From Massilia varians (GTDB lineage Bacteria; Pseudomonadota; Gammaproteobacteria; Burkholderiales; Burkholderiaceae_D): 64,000 bases of DNA. Both the position numbers and the translations under genes were made by a program. Below are positions 34,807-45,500 of this stretch, piece by piece. Each line of letters begins with the position of its first letter. The stretch's first letter is position 1. Under the pieces are notes generated by a model that worked only from the letters and a program-made list of their open reading frames with translations, was not told where the DNA came from and did not search any database. The stretch is taken from positions 3,535,001 to 3,599,000 of the forward strand of contig NZ_AP026966.1 in assembly GCF_027923905.1 (NCBI RefSeq), given 5' to 3'.

Positions 34807-36510
34807 CTATTTGCGGCTCGATGCGAGCCGCAAGTGCGAGCGCTCGTGACGGCGGCGCTCCCTGGGAAGATCCCGGGGGGCGCCGTTTTCCATTGGCGGC
34901 GGCGCCATGCTCTCCGGCTGCGGCGCCGGCGCCGCAGCCGGCTCCTCCAGGCGGAAGGCCGCCACGCTGCGCGACAGCGTCAGCGTCAGCGCCTGCATCT
35001 GCAGGGTGCGCGCCGCCGCCGCCGCCGCTTCCTCGACCAGCGCGCAATTCTGCTGGGTCACCTCGTCCATCCGCACGATCGCCTGGTTGACCTCGGCCAG
35101 GCTGCCGGCCTGGCCGGCGCTGGCGCTGCCGATCCGGCCCAGCACGTCCTCCATCTCGCGCGCGGCCCCGAGCGCATCCTCGACGCCGGCGCCGGCCTGG
35201 ATGGCCCATGCGGCGCAGCCTTCGATCTCGGCCACCGAGCGCGCCGCCAGTTCGCGCACCTCGCGCGCGGCGCCGGCCGCGCGCTGGGCCAGCGCGCGCA
35301 CTTCGTTGGCCGCGTGGGCGAACTCGTCGTCCGCATCCTGTCCCTGCTTCCCGTTGCGGGCCGCGCCGAGGGCGGCGTTCAGCGCCAGCGTCCCGGCTTC
35401 GCTGGCAAAGGCATCGATTGCCGCCGCCACCTCGGCCGCGCGGGCGGCGCCCTCCTTGACCCGCGCCAGGGTGGCCGCCATGCGGGCGACGCCCTGCCCG
35501 CCCTCGCGCGCACCGTGCGACGCCGACTGCGCCAGCCGGTTGGCGGCCAGCGCGTTGGTGGCGGTCACGGTCACGGTTTCGGCCAGCTGCTGCATGCTGG
35601 CCGCCGTGTCTTCCAGCGAACGGCTGCGAAATACCGCGCGGCTGTGCATGCTCAGGTTCCGGAGGCTGAGGTCGCGCGAAGCGCTGCCGATGGTGCGCGC
35701 CGATTCAAGCACGGTGCGCAGGGTGCCGTTCAGGTTGCGGATGCCGGCGTCGAGCGCGCGCGAGGTCTCGCCGATCTCGTCCTCGCCATAGACCCGTTCG
35801 CCGACCGTCAGGTCGCCGCTCGCCAGGCCCTGCGCTGCCGCGCCGATGCCGCGGATTTCCAGCAGCAGCGCACGCCGCACCGCCACCGTGATGGCGAGCG
35901 AGACCCCGACCGCGAGCAGCACCACGAAGGGCATCAGGGCGGCCGTGAGCCGGAAATCGGCGGCGGCCTCGCTGGACGCTTGTTCGGACAGCTCACGCTC
36001 GAGCCTGGCCAGCATGCCCATGCGCTCCACCAGCCTTGAAAACGCGGCCTCGGGCTTGATCATGGCGTTCGCGCCGACCGCCTCGTCGGCGTGGGCCAGC
36101 TTGACCACTTCGCGCGCCGCCTGCACATAGTAGCGGTGGGCCTGGGCCGCCTGCTCGGCGTGGCGCCGTTCAGCGCTGTCGCCGGTGCGCCGCAGCAGTT
36201 CGGCGAAGGCGCGCTCGATCGCGCCATGCTGGCGGTGGATGTCGGCGATCAGCACGTCGATGCGCTCGCGCGAGAAGCTGCTGCCGAGCCAGGTGAGCAG
36301 CTTGTAGGTGTCCGCATGCACGCGCTGGGCCTGGCCCACCAGTTCGACGGCGCTGCGCGTCTGCACCGCGCGCGGACCGACGATCGACTGCAGCGACTGG
36401 TGCTGCGTCACCATCGCGTAATAGGCGCCGCTCGAGAGCAGCACCAGGAGCAGCAGGACGACGCCGGGTGCGAGCAGCAGCTTGGGGCCGATTTTCAGTC
36501 GCGACAGCAT
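34807..36510 (-). CDS. degenerate methyl-accepting chemotaxis protein
   Basis: The 567-residue protein has the layout of a chemoreceptor: membrane helix at 11-31, a helical periplasmic domain (about 32-188), a second membrane helix (189-211), HAMP (212-262) and a long helical signalling domain. The hairpin tip, normally nearly invariant, reads IDAFASEAGTLALNAALGAA (365-384) and then NGKQGQDADDEFAHAANEVR (386-405): the glutamate of the VEAAR block is Gly, and the GRGFAVVA block is replaced by acidic sequence. CheA/CheW contacts are therefore probably weakened or lost. A Pro-rich tail and an Arg-rich end follow. No che genes are nearby. The frame is intact over its whole length, arguing against recent decay. 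Confidence 0.85.
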   Translation of the reverse strand: MLSRLKIGPKLLLAPGVVLLLLVLLSSGAYYAMVTQHQSLQSIVGPRAVQTRSAVELVGQAQRVHADTYKLLTWLGSSFSRERIDVLIADIHRQHGAIERAFAELLRRTGDSAERRHAEQAAQAHRYYVQAAREVVKLAHADEAVGANAMIKPEAAFSRLVERMGMLARLERELSEQASSEAAADFRLTAALMPFVVLLAVGVSLAITVAVRRALLLEIRGIGAAAQGLASGDLTVGERVYGEDEIGETSRALDAGIRNLNGTLRTVLESARTIGSASRDLSLRNLSMHSRAVFRSRSLEDTAASMQQLAETVTVTATNALAANRLAQSASHGAREGGQGVARMAATLARVKEGAARAAEVAAAIDAFASEAGTLALNAALGAARNGKQGQDADDEFAHAANEVRALAQRAAGAAREVRELAARSVAEIEGCAAWAIQAGAGVEDALGAAREMEDVLGRIGSASAGQAGSLAEVNQAIVRMDEVTQQNCALVEEAAAAAARTLQMQALTLTLSRSVAAFRLEEPAAAPAPQPESMAPPPMENGAPRDLPRERRRHERSHLRLASSRK

Positions 36511-36805
36511 GGCTCAGCCGCGGTGCGAAGACAGCCTTGCGTGGGAAGGAGCCGGTCGAAGCAGCATAATGCCTCCCTGAGAATGACACAGACCTTTTGT
36601 TTAATTTCCTAAACGCATTCAACGAATCTACGCGCTTCAATCTGGTGCCGGTTTGCGCTCCCTCAGATCGCCCACCATCTCGGCCTTCGAACCAACAGGC
36701 ATATGTATTGTGAAACAATCACTTACTATTTTGATATAGTTGCTTCCGATGCAGGTTGTATCCTTCCGCTCGAGCAGAACAAGCACCTCACGAAAAGGAA
36801 CACGC

Positions 36806-37507
36806 ATGAACGCCAAGTGCATCGTTGTTGCAGCCGCACTCCTCGCCGCCGGCGGCGCCGGGGCGCAGACCGTCGAGGGGCCGTCCTCGCAGCTATCGGC
36901 GCAGACCGGCGGACGCTTCGGCCCGCTGGCCGAGGGTTTCAAACGCTACCAGCCGCTCTACGGCGGCAACGAGACCGCCAATCCGAACGACCGCCTGTTC
37001 AAGGCACAGGGCTTCCGCACCGATCCGAGGCTGGTGCTCGGCTACGCCTTCAACCAGTACCTGGCGCTGGAGGCCGGCTACTCGCACCTGGACGACCGCG
37101 GTTTCCACAAGCCGAACCCGTTCAACGCGCGGGAGATGGCAATCGACGAGGCCGTAGGAGCAGGCGTGCTCGGGGAACGGAGCTACACCACGTATCTTGC
37201 TGCGAAGATCACTGTGCCGGTCAACGAGCGCTTGACCGCCTACGGAAAATTGGGCGTCGCCCAGAGCGTGGTGAAGAACGACGGTTTCGTGACGCGGGAC
37301 ATGGCCGAAGCCCATGCCGCCGGCAGATCCGCCGGCGCATTCGGGAGCGAGACCGGCACCGGCGCCTACGGCGCGCTGGGCGCGAAGTACAAGCTGAACG
37401 ACAAGGCCACGCTCAAGGGCGAAGTCATCATGAACGGCAGCGCCGACAAGTTCCGCAGCAACTCGAACGCCACCGGCTTGCGCGGCAGCGTCGGGTTCGG
37501 GTTCTGA
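36806..37507 (+). CDS. OmpA-type outer-membrane beta-barrel protein
   Basis: A 233-residue exported protein with signal peptide (MNAKCIVVAAALLAAGGAGA-QT). The mature part has paired strands such as RLVLGYAFNQYLALEAGYSHL, YLAAKITVPVNERLTAYGKLG and LRGSVGFGF, ending in Phe as outer-membrane barrels do. There is no C-terminal peptidoglycan-binding OmpA domain, so it is barrel-only. The ATG at 36806 follows AAAAGGAACACGC. The 295 bases upstream are AT-rich, with a small inverted repeat ATTGT-GAA-ACAAT (about 36708-36720), and must hold the promoter. It converges on prfC with a GC-rich hairpin between. Confidence 0.82.
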   Translation: MNAKCIVVAAALLAAGGAGAQTVEGPSSQLSAQTGGRFGPLAEGFKRYQPLYGGNETANPNDRLFKAQGFRTDPRLVLGYAFNQYLALEAGYSHLDDRGFHKPNPFNAREMAIDEAVGAGVLGERSYTTYLAAKITVPVNERLTAYGKLGVAQSVVKNDGFVTRDMAEAHAAGRSAGAFGSETGTGAYGALGAKYKLNDKATLKGEVIMNGSADKFRSNSNATGLRGSVGFGF

Positions 37508-37514
37508 CGGGAGA

Positions 37515-37537
37515 CGGGGCGCCATACCGGCGCCCCG
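37515..37537. terminator. GC hairpin between the convergent barrel gene and prfC
   Basis: CGGGGCGCC (37515-37523), loop ATACC, GGCGCCCCG (37529-37537): nine perfect pairs in the 41-base gap between two stop codons. No clear T-run on either side, so it may stabilise 3' ends or work with Rho. Confidence 0.5.
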
Positions 37538-37548
37538 GTTGACGGACC

Positions 37549-39228
37549 TTAGCCCAGCTTGGCCGCGTGCTCGCGGGTGGCGTGGAAGGTCAGCTTGGGC
37601 CAGCGTTCCTGGGTCAGGCGCAGGTTGACGCCAGATGTGGCCAGGAAGGCCAGGTTGCCGGCCGCGTCGACCGCGACCTGGTGGCCGAGCTGGTTCTCGA
37701 AGTCGGACAAGGCTTTCTTGTCGTCGCTCGACACCCAGCGCGCGCTCGAGATGCTGCTGCTCTCGAACACCGCGTCGACGCCGTATTCGTTCAGCAGGCG
37801 GCTCGCCACCACCTCGAACTGCAGCACGCCGACCGCGCCCAGGATCAGGTCCGAGCCCAGCATCGGCTTGAACACCTGCACCGCGCCCTCTTCGCCCAGC
37901 TGCTGCAGGCCCTTGTGGAGCTGCTTCACTTTCAGCGGATTGCGGATGCGCACGGTGCGGAACAGGTCCGGCGCAAAATACGGGATGCCGGTGAAGGTCA
38001 GCATCTCGCCTTCCGAGAAGCTGTCGCCGATCTGCATGTTGCCGTGGTTCGGCAGGCCGATGATGTCGCCGGCGTAGGCTTCTTCCACCTGCTCGCGGCT
38101 CGAGGCCATGAAGGTCACCACCGAAGACAGCTTCACTTCGCGGCCGAGGCGCAGGTGCTTGACCTTCATGCCTTTCTCGAAGCGGCCCGAGCACACGCGC
38201 AGGAAAGCGATGCGGTCGCGGTGGGCCGGGTCCATGTTGGCCTGGATCTTGAAGACGAAGCCGGAGAATTTCGGCTCGGTCGGCTCGACCGCGCGCACGG
38301 TGGCGTCGCGTTCGCGCGGGGCCGGGGCCCAGTCGACCAGCGCCGACAGGATCTCGCGCACGCCGAAGTTGTTGATCGCCGAACCGAAGAACACCGGGGT
38401 CTGCACGCCCGACAGGAAGCGCTCCAGGTCGAACACGTGCGAGGCGCCGTGCACCAGCTCCACTTCCATCTTGAGCTGCTCGATCTCGAGCGGGAACATC
38501 TCGGCCAGCTTCGGGTTGTCAATGCCCTTGACGATCTCGAAAGCGCCGTCGGCCTTCTCTTCGCCGGCCTTGAACAGCATGATCTCGTCGCGCAGCAGGT
38601 GGTACACGCCGCGGAAGTTCTTGCCCATGCCGATCGGCCAGGTCACCGGCGCGCATTCGATCTTCAGCACCGATTCGACTTCGTCGAGCAGCTCGAGCGG
38701 GTCGCGGGTTTCGCGGTCGAGCTTGTTCATGAAGGTAACGATCGGGGTGTCGCGCATGCGGCAGACGTCGAGCAGCTTGATGGTCTGCTCTTCCACGCCC
38801 TTGGCCGCGTCGATCACCATCAGGGCCGAGTCGACCGCAGTCAGCACGCGGTAGGTGTCTTCCGAGAAGTCCTGGTGGCCCGGGGTGTCGAGCAGGTTGA
38901 TCACGTGCTCGCGGAATTCGAACTGCATCACCGAGGACGCCACCGAGATGCCGCGCTGCTTTTCGATGTCCATCCAGTCCGAGGTCGCATGGCGGCCGCT
39001 CTTGCGGCCCTTGACCGTGCCGGCCAGCTGGATCGCGCCCGAGAACAGCAGCAGCTTCTCGGTCAGCGTGGTTTTACCCGCGTCCGGGTGGGAAATGATG
39101 CCGAAGGTGCGGCGGCGCGCGACTTCGCGCGCGATCAGGGAGGCGGGCTTGGCTGCGCCGGCGGCGCCTTCCTGGAGGGAGATCTCGTCGGCGTTCTCGT
39201 TGCCGGGTGCTGCGGTATCGGTGGACAT
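37549..39228 (-). CDS. prfC: peptide chain release factor 3
   Basis: The 559-residue GTPase recycles RF1/RF2 from the ribosome after termination. The G1 loop is SHPDAGKTT, followed by the RF3-specific [13 protein letters not shown]3 [14 protein letters not shown] and G4 NKLDRE. It is about 30 residues longer than E. coli RF3 because of an N-terminal extension rich in Ala/Glu before [15 protein letters not shown]. The ATG at 39228 was preferred to an in-frame ATG 25 codons upstream, whose extra codons look non-coding. An inner ATG is not available before the G1 region, so the extension seems real. Confidence 0.95.
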   Translation of the reverse strand: MSTDTAAPGNENADEISLQEGAAGAAKPASLIAREVARRRTFGIISHPDAGKTTLTEKLLLFSGAIQLAGTVKGRKSGRHATSDWMDIEKQRGISVASSVMQFEFREHVINLLDTPGHQDFSEDTYRVLTAVDSALMVIDAAKGVEEQTIKLLDVCRMRDTPIVTFMNKLDRETRDPLELLDEVESVLKIECAPVTWPIGMGKNFRGVYHLLRDEIMLFKAGEEKADGAFEIVKGIDNPKLAEMFPLEIEQLKMEVELVHGASHVFDLERFLSGVQTPVFFGSAINNFGVREILSALVDWAPAPRERDATVRAVEPTEPKFSGFVFKIQANMDPAHRDRIAFLRVCSGRFEKGMKVKHLRLGREVKLSSVVTFMASSREQVEEAYAGDIIGLPNHGNMQIGDSFSEGEMLTFTGIPYFAPDLFRTVRIRNPLKVKQLHKGLQQLGEEGAVQVFKPMLGSDLILGAVGVLQFEVVASRLLNEYGVDAVFESSSISSARWVSSDDKKALSDFENQLGHQVAVDAAGNLAFLATSGVNLRLTQERWPKLTFHATREHAAKLG

Positions 39229-39392
39229 GGTCTCGGCCAAAGGGATTGATGCAAAACCGGCGATTTTACCGGGTACGGGGCGCCTTGTGTGGACGGCGCG
39301 CATCAGATCGCCCTTCCACGCGGGGCTGTGTCAGCAATTTGACAGCTTTGGTGTTTATACTGGGCAACATTCTATAATTCCGTGAGGAAACA

Positions 39393-39794
39393 ATGATTTC
39401 CCCAATCGTCAGGCGCCCGCGCGGTTTCACCCTGGTCGAACTCATGGTGGCGGTGGTCATCATCGGCATCCTGGCGGCGATCGCCCTGCCTTCGTACAAC
39501 CAGTATGTGGTGCGCAGCAACCGCGCCGCGGCCCAGTCCTACCTGATGGAACTGAGCCAGGCCCAGGTCCAGTACATGGCCGACAGCCGCAGCTACGCCG
39601 CCACGCCCGCCGAGATGGGCGTGACGCCGCCGAGCGCGGTCACCGCCAAGTACGAGGTCAAGATCACCCTGGTGGAAGGTCCGCCGCAGGGCTACACGAT
39701 CACCGCCAAGCCCTGGCCCGGATCGACCCAGTCGGGCGACGGCGAACTGAGCATCAACCAGGCGGGCGTGCGTACGCCGAACGGCAAATGGTAA
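39393..39794 (+). CDS. pilE: type IV pilin-like protein (PilE family minor pilin)
   Basis: The 133-residue prepilin has an 11-residue leader ending in Gly, then [22 protein letters not shown] with Glu at +5, the PilD/PilM-type processing and methylation signal. The rest matches PilE/PilA-like minor pilins ([20 protein letters not shown]); there is no cysteine pair. It opens a six-gene operon running to pilY1, with GAGGAAACA before the ATG, and overlaps the next gene by seven bases. It could be annotated comP- or pilE-like; the operon context favours a minor pilin rather than the major subunit. Confidence 0.88.
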   Translation: MISPIVRRPRGFTLVELMVAVVIIGILAAIALPSYNQYVVRSNRAAAQSYLMELSQAQVQYMADSRSYAATPAEMGVTPPSAVTAKYEVKITLVEGPPQGYTITAKPWPGSTQSGDGELSINQAGVRTPNGKW

Positions 39795-40249
39795 GTCCAC
39801 GCCCGGCGCGCGGCTTCACCCTGCCCGAGCTGATGACGGCGCTGGCCGTCATGGCGATCCTGGGCGCGGTCGCGGCGCCCGCCTACGGCAACTGGGTCGC
39901 CGCCATGCGCGCGCGCAGCACCGGCACCGACCTGCACACCGCCTTGAACCTGGCGCGCAGCGAAGCCATCAAGCGCAACGCCGAGGTCACGCTGGCTCCT
40001 GGCGCCAGCGGCTGGCTGGCCGGCTGGAGCATTGCCGCGGCAAGCGACGCCAGCCGCGTGCTGCACAGCCACCCGGCGGTCGGCGTGGCCAGCATCACCG
40101 GACCGGCGCGCGTCACCTACGGGGCCAACGGCCGCATCAAGGGCACGAGCCTGCCGTCCTTCGAGATCGCGGCCCTGGCCGGGGGCGAGCTGCGCTGCGT
40201 CAAGGTCGACCTGTCCGGACGCCCGAGCCAGACCCAATCCGCGTGCTGA
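39788..40249 (+). CDS. fimT: GspH/FimT family pseudopilin
   Basis: A 153-residue prepilin with leader MVSPRPARG followed by [22 protein letters not shown] (Glu at +5). The C-terminal part fits the GspH/FimT domain: an AR-SEAIKRN helix end (about 56-63), beta strands and a late cysteine pair (Cys137 and the terminal Cys). It starts inside the end of pilE (ATGGTAA) and lies four bases before pilV. FimT proteins contribute to the pilus tip complex and in some species to DNA binding. Confidence 0.88.
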   Translation: MVSPRPARGFTLPELMTALAVMAILGAVAAPAYGNWVAAMRARSTGTDLHTALNLARSEAIKRNAEVTLAPGASGWLAGWSIAAASDASRVLHSHPAVGVASITGPARVTYGANGRIKGTSLPSFEIAALAGGELRCVKVDLSGRPSQTQSAC

Positions 40250-40253
40250 TGCC

Positions 40254-40841
40254 ATGAAACGAACCCCTTCCCTCCCCTCCCGGCTGCGCGAGCGCGGCGT
40301 CGGCCTGCTCGAAGTCCTGATCACGATGGTCGTGCTCGCCTTCGGCCTGCTGGGTCTGGCGGCCTTCCAGGCCAAGGCCCACGTCGGCACGATCGAGTCC
40401 TACCAGCGCGCCCAGGCCGCGGTGCTGCTGCAGGACATGCAGGCGCGCCTGTCCGGCAACGGCGCCCAGGCCGGCGCCTACGTCACCGAAGCGCCGCTCG
40501 GCACCGGCAGCACGCTGGAGACCGACTGCGCGGCGGCGGCGGTGGGCACCCAGCGCGACCTGTGCGAGTGGAACCTGGCCCTGCAGGGCGCTGCGGAACA
40601 GCGCAGCGGCAACAACGCCGGCGCCATGCAGGGCGCGCGCGGCTGCGTCGAACTGGTGCGCGCCGAAAACCAGGCCGCCGGCGTCTGCAGCCCGGCCGTC
40701 TATCTCGTCACCGTGGCCTGGCAGGGCATGCACGCGACCAAGGCCCCGGCCCAGGCCTGCGGCAAGGACCAGTACGGCGCGGACACCCACCGCCGCACCG
40801 TGTCGGCGCGCGTCGCCGTCGCCCTGCCGGGCTGCTCGTGA
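40254..40841 (+). CDS. pilV: minor pilin PilV
   Basis: The 195-residue product has a 15-residue basic leader ending RERG, then VGLLEVLITMVVLAFGLLGLAAF with Glu at +5, the PilV pattern. Conserved later features are the AVLLQDMQARL segment and several cysteines. It starts four bases after the fimT stop and is followed 20 bases later by pilW. Part of the minor-pilin priming complex with FimT, PilW, PilX and PilY1. Confidence 0.88.
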   Translation: MKRTPSLPSRLRERGVGLLEVLITMVVLAFGLLGLAAFQAKAHVGTIESYQRAQAAVLLQDMQARLSGNGAQAGAYVTEAPLGTGSTLETDCAAAAVGTQRDLCEWNLALQGAAEQRSGNNAGAMQGARGCVELVRAENQAAGVCSPAVYLVTVAWQGMHATKAPAQACGKDQYGADTHRRTVSARVAVALPGCS

Positions 40842-40861
40842 AGCCGGCACAGGAGAACAGC

Positions 40862-41932
40862 ATGCGTCCCATCCCAACATTACGCCGCGCCGGCGGCTTC
40901 TCGCTGGCCGAGCTGATGATCGCGTCGAGCATCGGCCTGCTGATCCTGGCCGGCCTGTCCACGATGTTCGTCAAGAATATGCGCACCCAGCAGGAAATCG
41001 AGCAGGCCCACCTGCAGGTCGAGAACGGCCGCTACGCGATCGACGTGCTGGGCGTCGACCTGCGCAACGCCGGCTACTACGCCGAGTTCGACCCCACCGT
41101 CCTGGCCAGCCCGGCCGCCCTGCCGCCCCTGTGCGCCGCCAACCTGGACGAACTCAAGGCCGCCCTGGTGCTGCCGGTCCAGGGCCTCGACGCCGGTGCC
41201 GCCCTGCCCGCCTGCCTCAGCGACGTGCGCGCTGGCACCGACGTGCTGGTGGTGCGCCGCGCCGCCACCTGCATTGCCGGCGTCGGCAGCTGCGCCCCGC
41301 TGTCGAGCGGCGGCCCGTTCTTCCAGGCCTCGCTGTGCAACAACGCCACCGAACTGGATTCGCCCAACGTCGCCGACTTCTACGCGCTCAGCCTGTCGGA
41401 GGTCAACCTGAACCGGCACCAGCGCGACTGCAGCCCGGTCGCCGGCAGCGGCACCCTGGCGGCCAAGCGCCGTTACCTGACCCATATCTATTACGTAGCC
41501 AACAACAATCGCAGCGGCGACGGCATCCCGACGCTCAAGCGCCTCGAGCTCGGCAGCACCGGCCAGGCCCCGACCTGGAACACCGTGGTGCCGCTGGCCG
41601 AAGGCATCGAGAACCTGCAGGTCGAATACGGCCTGGACCTGGCCAAGGATGGCGTGGCGGACCTCATCACCGCCGACCCGGCCAGCGCCAACGGCTGCGC
41701 CAGCGCCGCCTGCGCGGTGAGCAACTGGCGCGCGGCGGTCGCGGTCCGCATCCACGTGCTGGCCCGCAATACCCGGGCCAGCCCCGGCTACGTCGACCGC
41801 AAGAGCTACACCCTCGGCCTGGATGCCGACGGCGAAGCGCACACCATCGACGCCGCGGGCGATGCCTACAAGCGCCACGTGTTCCAGACCCGGGTGGCGC
41901 TGCCCAACCCGGCCGGAAGGAGGCTGCCATGA
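40862..41932 (+). CDS. pilW: minor pilin PilW
   Basis: A 356-residue prepilin, the largest of the minor set, with leader MRPIPTLRRAGG then FSLAELMIASSIGLLILAGLSTMF (Glu at +5). A large cysteine-containing C-terminal domain follows; near 240-250 it reads LEGIENLQVEYG-like sequence (AEGIENLQVEYGLDL), a PilW family block. AGGAGA precedes the ATG at 40862. Its stop overlaps the pilX start in ATGA. Confidence 0.9.
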   Translation: MRPIPTLRRAGGFSLAELMIASSIGLLILAGLSTMFVKNMRTQQEIEQAHLQVENGRYAIDVLGVDLRNAGYYAEFDPTVLASPAALPPLCAANLDELKAALVLPVQGLDAGAALPACLSDVRAGTDVLVVRRAATCIAGVGSCAPLSSGGPFFQASLCNNATELDSPNVADFYALSLSEVNLNRHQRDCSPVAGSGTLAAKRRYLTHIYYVANNNRSGDGIPTLKRLELGSTGQAPTWNTVVPLAEGIENLQVEYGLDLAKDGVADLITADPASANGCASAACAVSNWRAAVAVRIHVLARNTRASPGYVDRKSYTLGLDADGEAHTIDAAGDAYKRHVFQTRVALPNPAGRRLP

Positions 41933-42507
41933 TTCGCTTTCCCCATCCGCGGCGCCAGCGCGGCGTGACCTTGATCACCGCCCTGGTCCTGCTGGTGCTC
42001 CTGACCCTGGTGGCGCTGACCACCTTCAACGTCGGCAAGTCGAACCTGCAAATCGTCAGCAACATGCAGCAGCGTGACGAAGCCGCCGCGGCGGCCCGCG
42101 AGGTGATCGAAGAAGCCATCAGCAACACCCGCTTCACGGTCACGCCCCAGCACGTGCTGGCCAACCCCTGCGGCGCCGACAACCAGCGCTGCGTCGACAC
42201 CAACGGCGACGGCAAGGACGATGTGCGGGTGAAAATCACGCCCAGCCCGAAATGCGTCAAGGCGCCGGTGATCAAGAACACCGCGCTCGACCTGGCCAAG
42301 GTGGAAGACCAGGTGTGCAGCATGGGCAGTTCGCAGAGCTTCGGCGTGGCCGGCGCCGTCGACGGCAACTCGGCCTGCGCCGACAGCATCTGGGAAATCA
42401 GCGCCGAGGCCACCGACGTCGAGACCGAAGCCCAGGTCAGGGTCACCCAGGGCGTGGCCGTGCGCGTGGCGCGCGACGATGTCACCAACAATTGCCCCAC
42501 CACTTGA
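41929..42507 (+). CDS. pilX: minor pilin PilX
   Basis: The 192-residue protein has leader MIRFPHPRRQRG then VTLITALVLLVLLTLVALTTF. Unlike the other pilins it lacks Glu at +5, which is normal for PilX/GspK-type tip pilins. MQQRDEAAAAAREVIEEAI after the helix is typical of PilX. GGAAGGAGG lies before the ATG, which overlaps the pilW stop. Twenty bases separate it from pilY1. Confidence 0.88.
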   Translation: MIRFPHPRRQRGVTLITALVLLVLLTLVALTTFNVGKSNLQIVSNMQQRDEAAAAAREVIEEAISNTRFTVTPQHVLANPCGADNQRCVDTNGDGKDDVRVKITPSPKCVKAPVIKNTALDLAKVEDQVCSMGSSQSFGVAGAVDGNSACADSIWEISAEATDVETEAQVRVTQGVAVRVARDDVTNNCPTT

Positions 42508-42527
42508 GCTGCCGAGAAGGATTCACC

Positions 42528-45500
42528 ATGTTCCGCACCATGCGCCTCTTTTCCCGTCCGGCTGCCCTGCGCCTGAGCCTGGGCCTGTCCGGCGCGCTCG
42601 CCCTGCTGCCGCTGCCGGCGGGCGCCGACGACATCGATATCTTCACCGGCGCGTCGGCCGGCCCCAGGCTCAATCCGCGCATCCTCATCGTGCTCGACAA
42701 CACCTCGAACTGGGCGCGCCAGAACCAGAAATGGGCGGGCGGGATCACCCAGGGCCAGTCGGAGGTCAACGCGATCAAGCGCGTCGTTGCCGAGCTCGCC
42801 GGCTCGGTGAGCCTGGGCCTGATGGAGTACGTCACCGGCGGCAACGCCAACGACGACGGCGGCTTCATCCGCTATGCGGTCCAGCCGATGGACGAAACCA
42901 ACCGCAACGCCATCAGCAGCCAGCTGACCACGATCTACAACAACATCAACAGCCCGGACGAGAAGCGCAACTCGAACACGCCCTACGGCAATCTGATGTA
43001 CGACGTGTACAACTATTTTGCCGGGGCCAGTTCGTATTCGCCTAGCGCCACGCTGGCAAGCAAGGCCGACAGGAACGGCTACACCACGGCCTTTTCCCGC
43101 TTCAAGTCGCCGCTCACGCTCGACAACCTGTGCGGCAAGAGTTTCGTCATCTTCATCGGCAATCCCAACGCCAGCGGCCCGTCCAAGGACAGCGCCGCCA
43201 ACACTGCCCTGCTGAACACGCTCAACGGCCAGCCGGTCACCCAGCTCGGCCTGCCGAACTTCAGCACCAAGAGCTTGACCACCTCGACCACGGTGGGCAC
43301 GACCCCCGCCTGCTATGGCAGCGCCACCGCGGCCGCCTCGGCCCTGCCGTCCTTCAGCGCCGTCTGCGACGGCTACACCGAAGGCTGCAAGATCGGCAAT
43401 GCGGTGCCCAGCGATGCCGGCGTCTGCACCGCCGGCAACAGCCGCTACAGCGTGGTGGCCACCGACATCGAGATCACGAATATCCCGACCGGCACCTTCA
43501 GCACCGACACCGGGCCGCGCAATGCCGACGAATGGGCGCGCCTGCTGCACGATCGCGGCATTGCCATGCCGAGCGGCAGCATCCGCCCGAACGTGACGAC
43601 GTATACCATCGACGTCCATAACGCCCAGCCGAACGCCGAGCACACCTCGCTCCTGCTGAGCATGGCACGCGCCGGCGGCGGCAAGTATTTCCTGGCCAAG
43701 AACGAGGATTCGATCGTCGACGCCCTCAAGGAAATCCTGATCGAGATCCAGGCCGTCAACAGCACCTTCGCCTCGACCAGCCTGCCGGTGAACGCCACCA
43801 ACCGCTCGCAGAACGAAAACCAGGTCTTCATCGGCATGTTCCGTCCCGACAAGAAGGCCAAGCCGCGCTGGTTCGGCAACCTCAAACGCTACCAGCTGGT
43901 CGACAACAACGGCAATGTCGACCTGGGCGACGTCAACGGCAAGGTGGCCGTGAATACCGTGACCGGCTTCGTGACGCCCTGCGCGGCCAGCTACTGGACC
44001 AAGGACAGCAAGAATTACTGGGAGGGCCTGGGCATCGATCCGGCCCCGCTGGGCACCTGCGGCACGGTGTCCTTCAACGCCTTTTCCGACCTGCCCGACG
44101 GCCCCTTCGTGGAAAAAGGCGCGGCCGCGCAGGTCCTGCGCGAGGGCAACGGCGCGGGCGGCCAGGCGGTCAACCGCAAGGTGCTGACCCACACCAGCGC
44201 CGGCCTGGCGGATCTCACCAGCGCCAACAGCGGCATGGCCGCCGACCTGGTCCGGTTCATCCGCGGCGAGGACGTGACCGGCGAGAAAGGCGCGCTCAAT
44301 GCCAGCACCACCCGTCCCTCGATCCACGGCGACGTGATCCATTCGCGTCCGCTGCCGATCAACTACGGCGGCAAGCAGATCGACGGCGAGAAAGTCGGCG
44401 TGACCGTGTTCTACGGCGCCAACGACGGCACCCTGCGCGCCATGAACGCCGACACCGGGGTCGAACGCTGGGCCTTCGTGGCGCCGGAATTCTTCCCGCG
44501 CCTGTCGCGCCTGATGAGCAACACGCCGCTGGTCGCCTATCCCGACATGCCGGACATGGACATCACGCCAACCAGGAAGGATTATTTCTTCGACGGTTCG
44601 ACCGGGGTCTACCAGAATGCGGACAGCTCGCAGGTATGGATCTTCCCGACCATGCGCCGCGGCGGACGCATGATCTACGCCCTCGACGTCAGCAAACCGC
44701 AGTCGCCGACGTTCAAGTGGAAGGCCGGCTGCCCGAACCTGAACAACGATACCGGATGCACCGCCGGCATGGCGGGCATCGGCCAGACCTGGTCGACGCC
44801 GAGCGTGGCCTTCCTGAAGGGCTATGGCGCGGGCGCCGCGCCGGTGCTGGTGGTGGGCGGAGGCTACGACGGCTGCGAGGACGCCGACAGCCGGGCTCCC
44901 GCCTGCAGCAATGCCAAGGGCGGCGTGATCTACGTGCTCGACGCCGCGACCGGCGCGCTGCTGCGCAGCTTCCCGACCACGCGCCCGGTGGCGGCCGACG
45001 TCGCGCTGGTCGACATCGACAACGACGCCATGCCCGACTACGCCTACGCGGCCGATACCGGCGGCAGCCTGTACCGGGTGGACTTCGTGGACGCCAGCCG
45101 CAGCGCCCAGTCGAGCAGCGCCTGGACCAGCCGCAAGGTGGCCGCCACCAGCGGCGGCGGCCGCAAGTTCCTATTCGCGCCGGCGGTGTTGGCGGCCCCG
45201 GACCACGTCTACGTGGCGATCGGCAGCGGCGACCGCGAGCATCCGCTGGCCAGCCAGTATCCGTTCGCGACCGTCACCAACCGCTTCTACGTCTACAAGG
45301 ACAGCCTGGCGGCCGGCGCCGGCACCGATGCGGTCGACCTCGACGCGCTGGAAAACTACAGCGCGAGCGCCCGCAACACCTGCTCGAACGCGGCGGTGCT
45401 GCCGGCCAGCAGCCTGAAAGGCTGGTTCATGGACCTGAACGAGAACGGCCAGGGCGAGCAGGTCGTGACCTCGGCGCTGATTGCCGGCGGCATGGTGACC

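Noticed and set aside
34811..34833. Hairpin TTGCGGCTCG-ATG-CGAGCCGCAA as a gcvP terminator.
   Set aside because: It is within the last codons of the convergent chemoreceptor gene and has no U-run on either strand, so I could not support it as a terminator.
39373..39378. Perfect TATAAT just before pilE as a promoter.
   Set aside because: It ends only 14 bases before the ATG, so the start point would fall in the GAGG ribosome-binding site, and there is no -35 at 16-18 bases.
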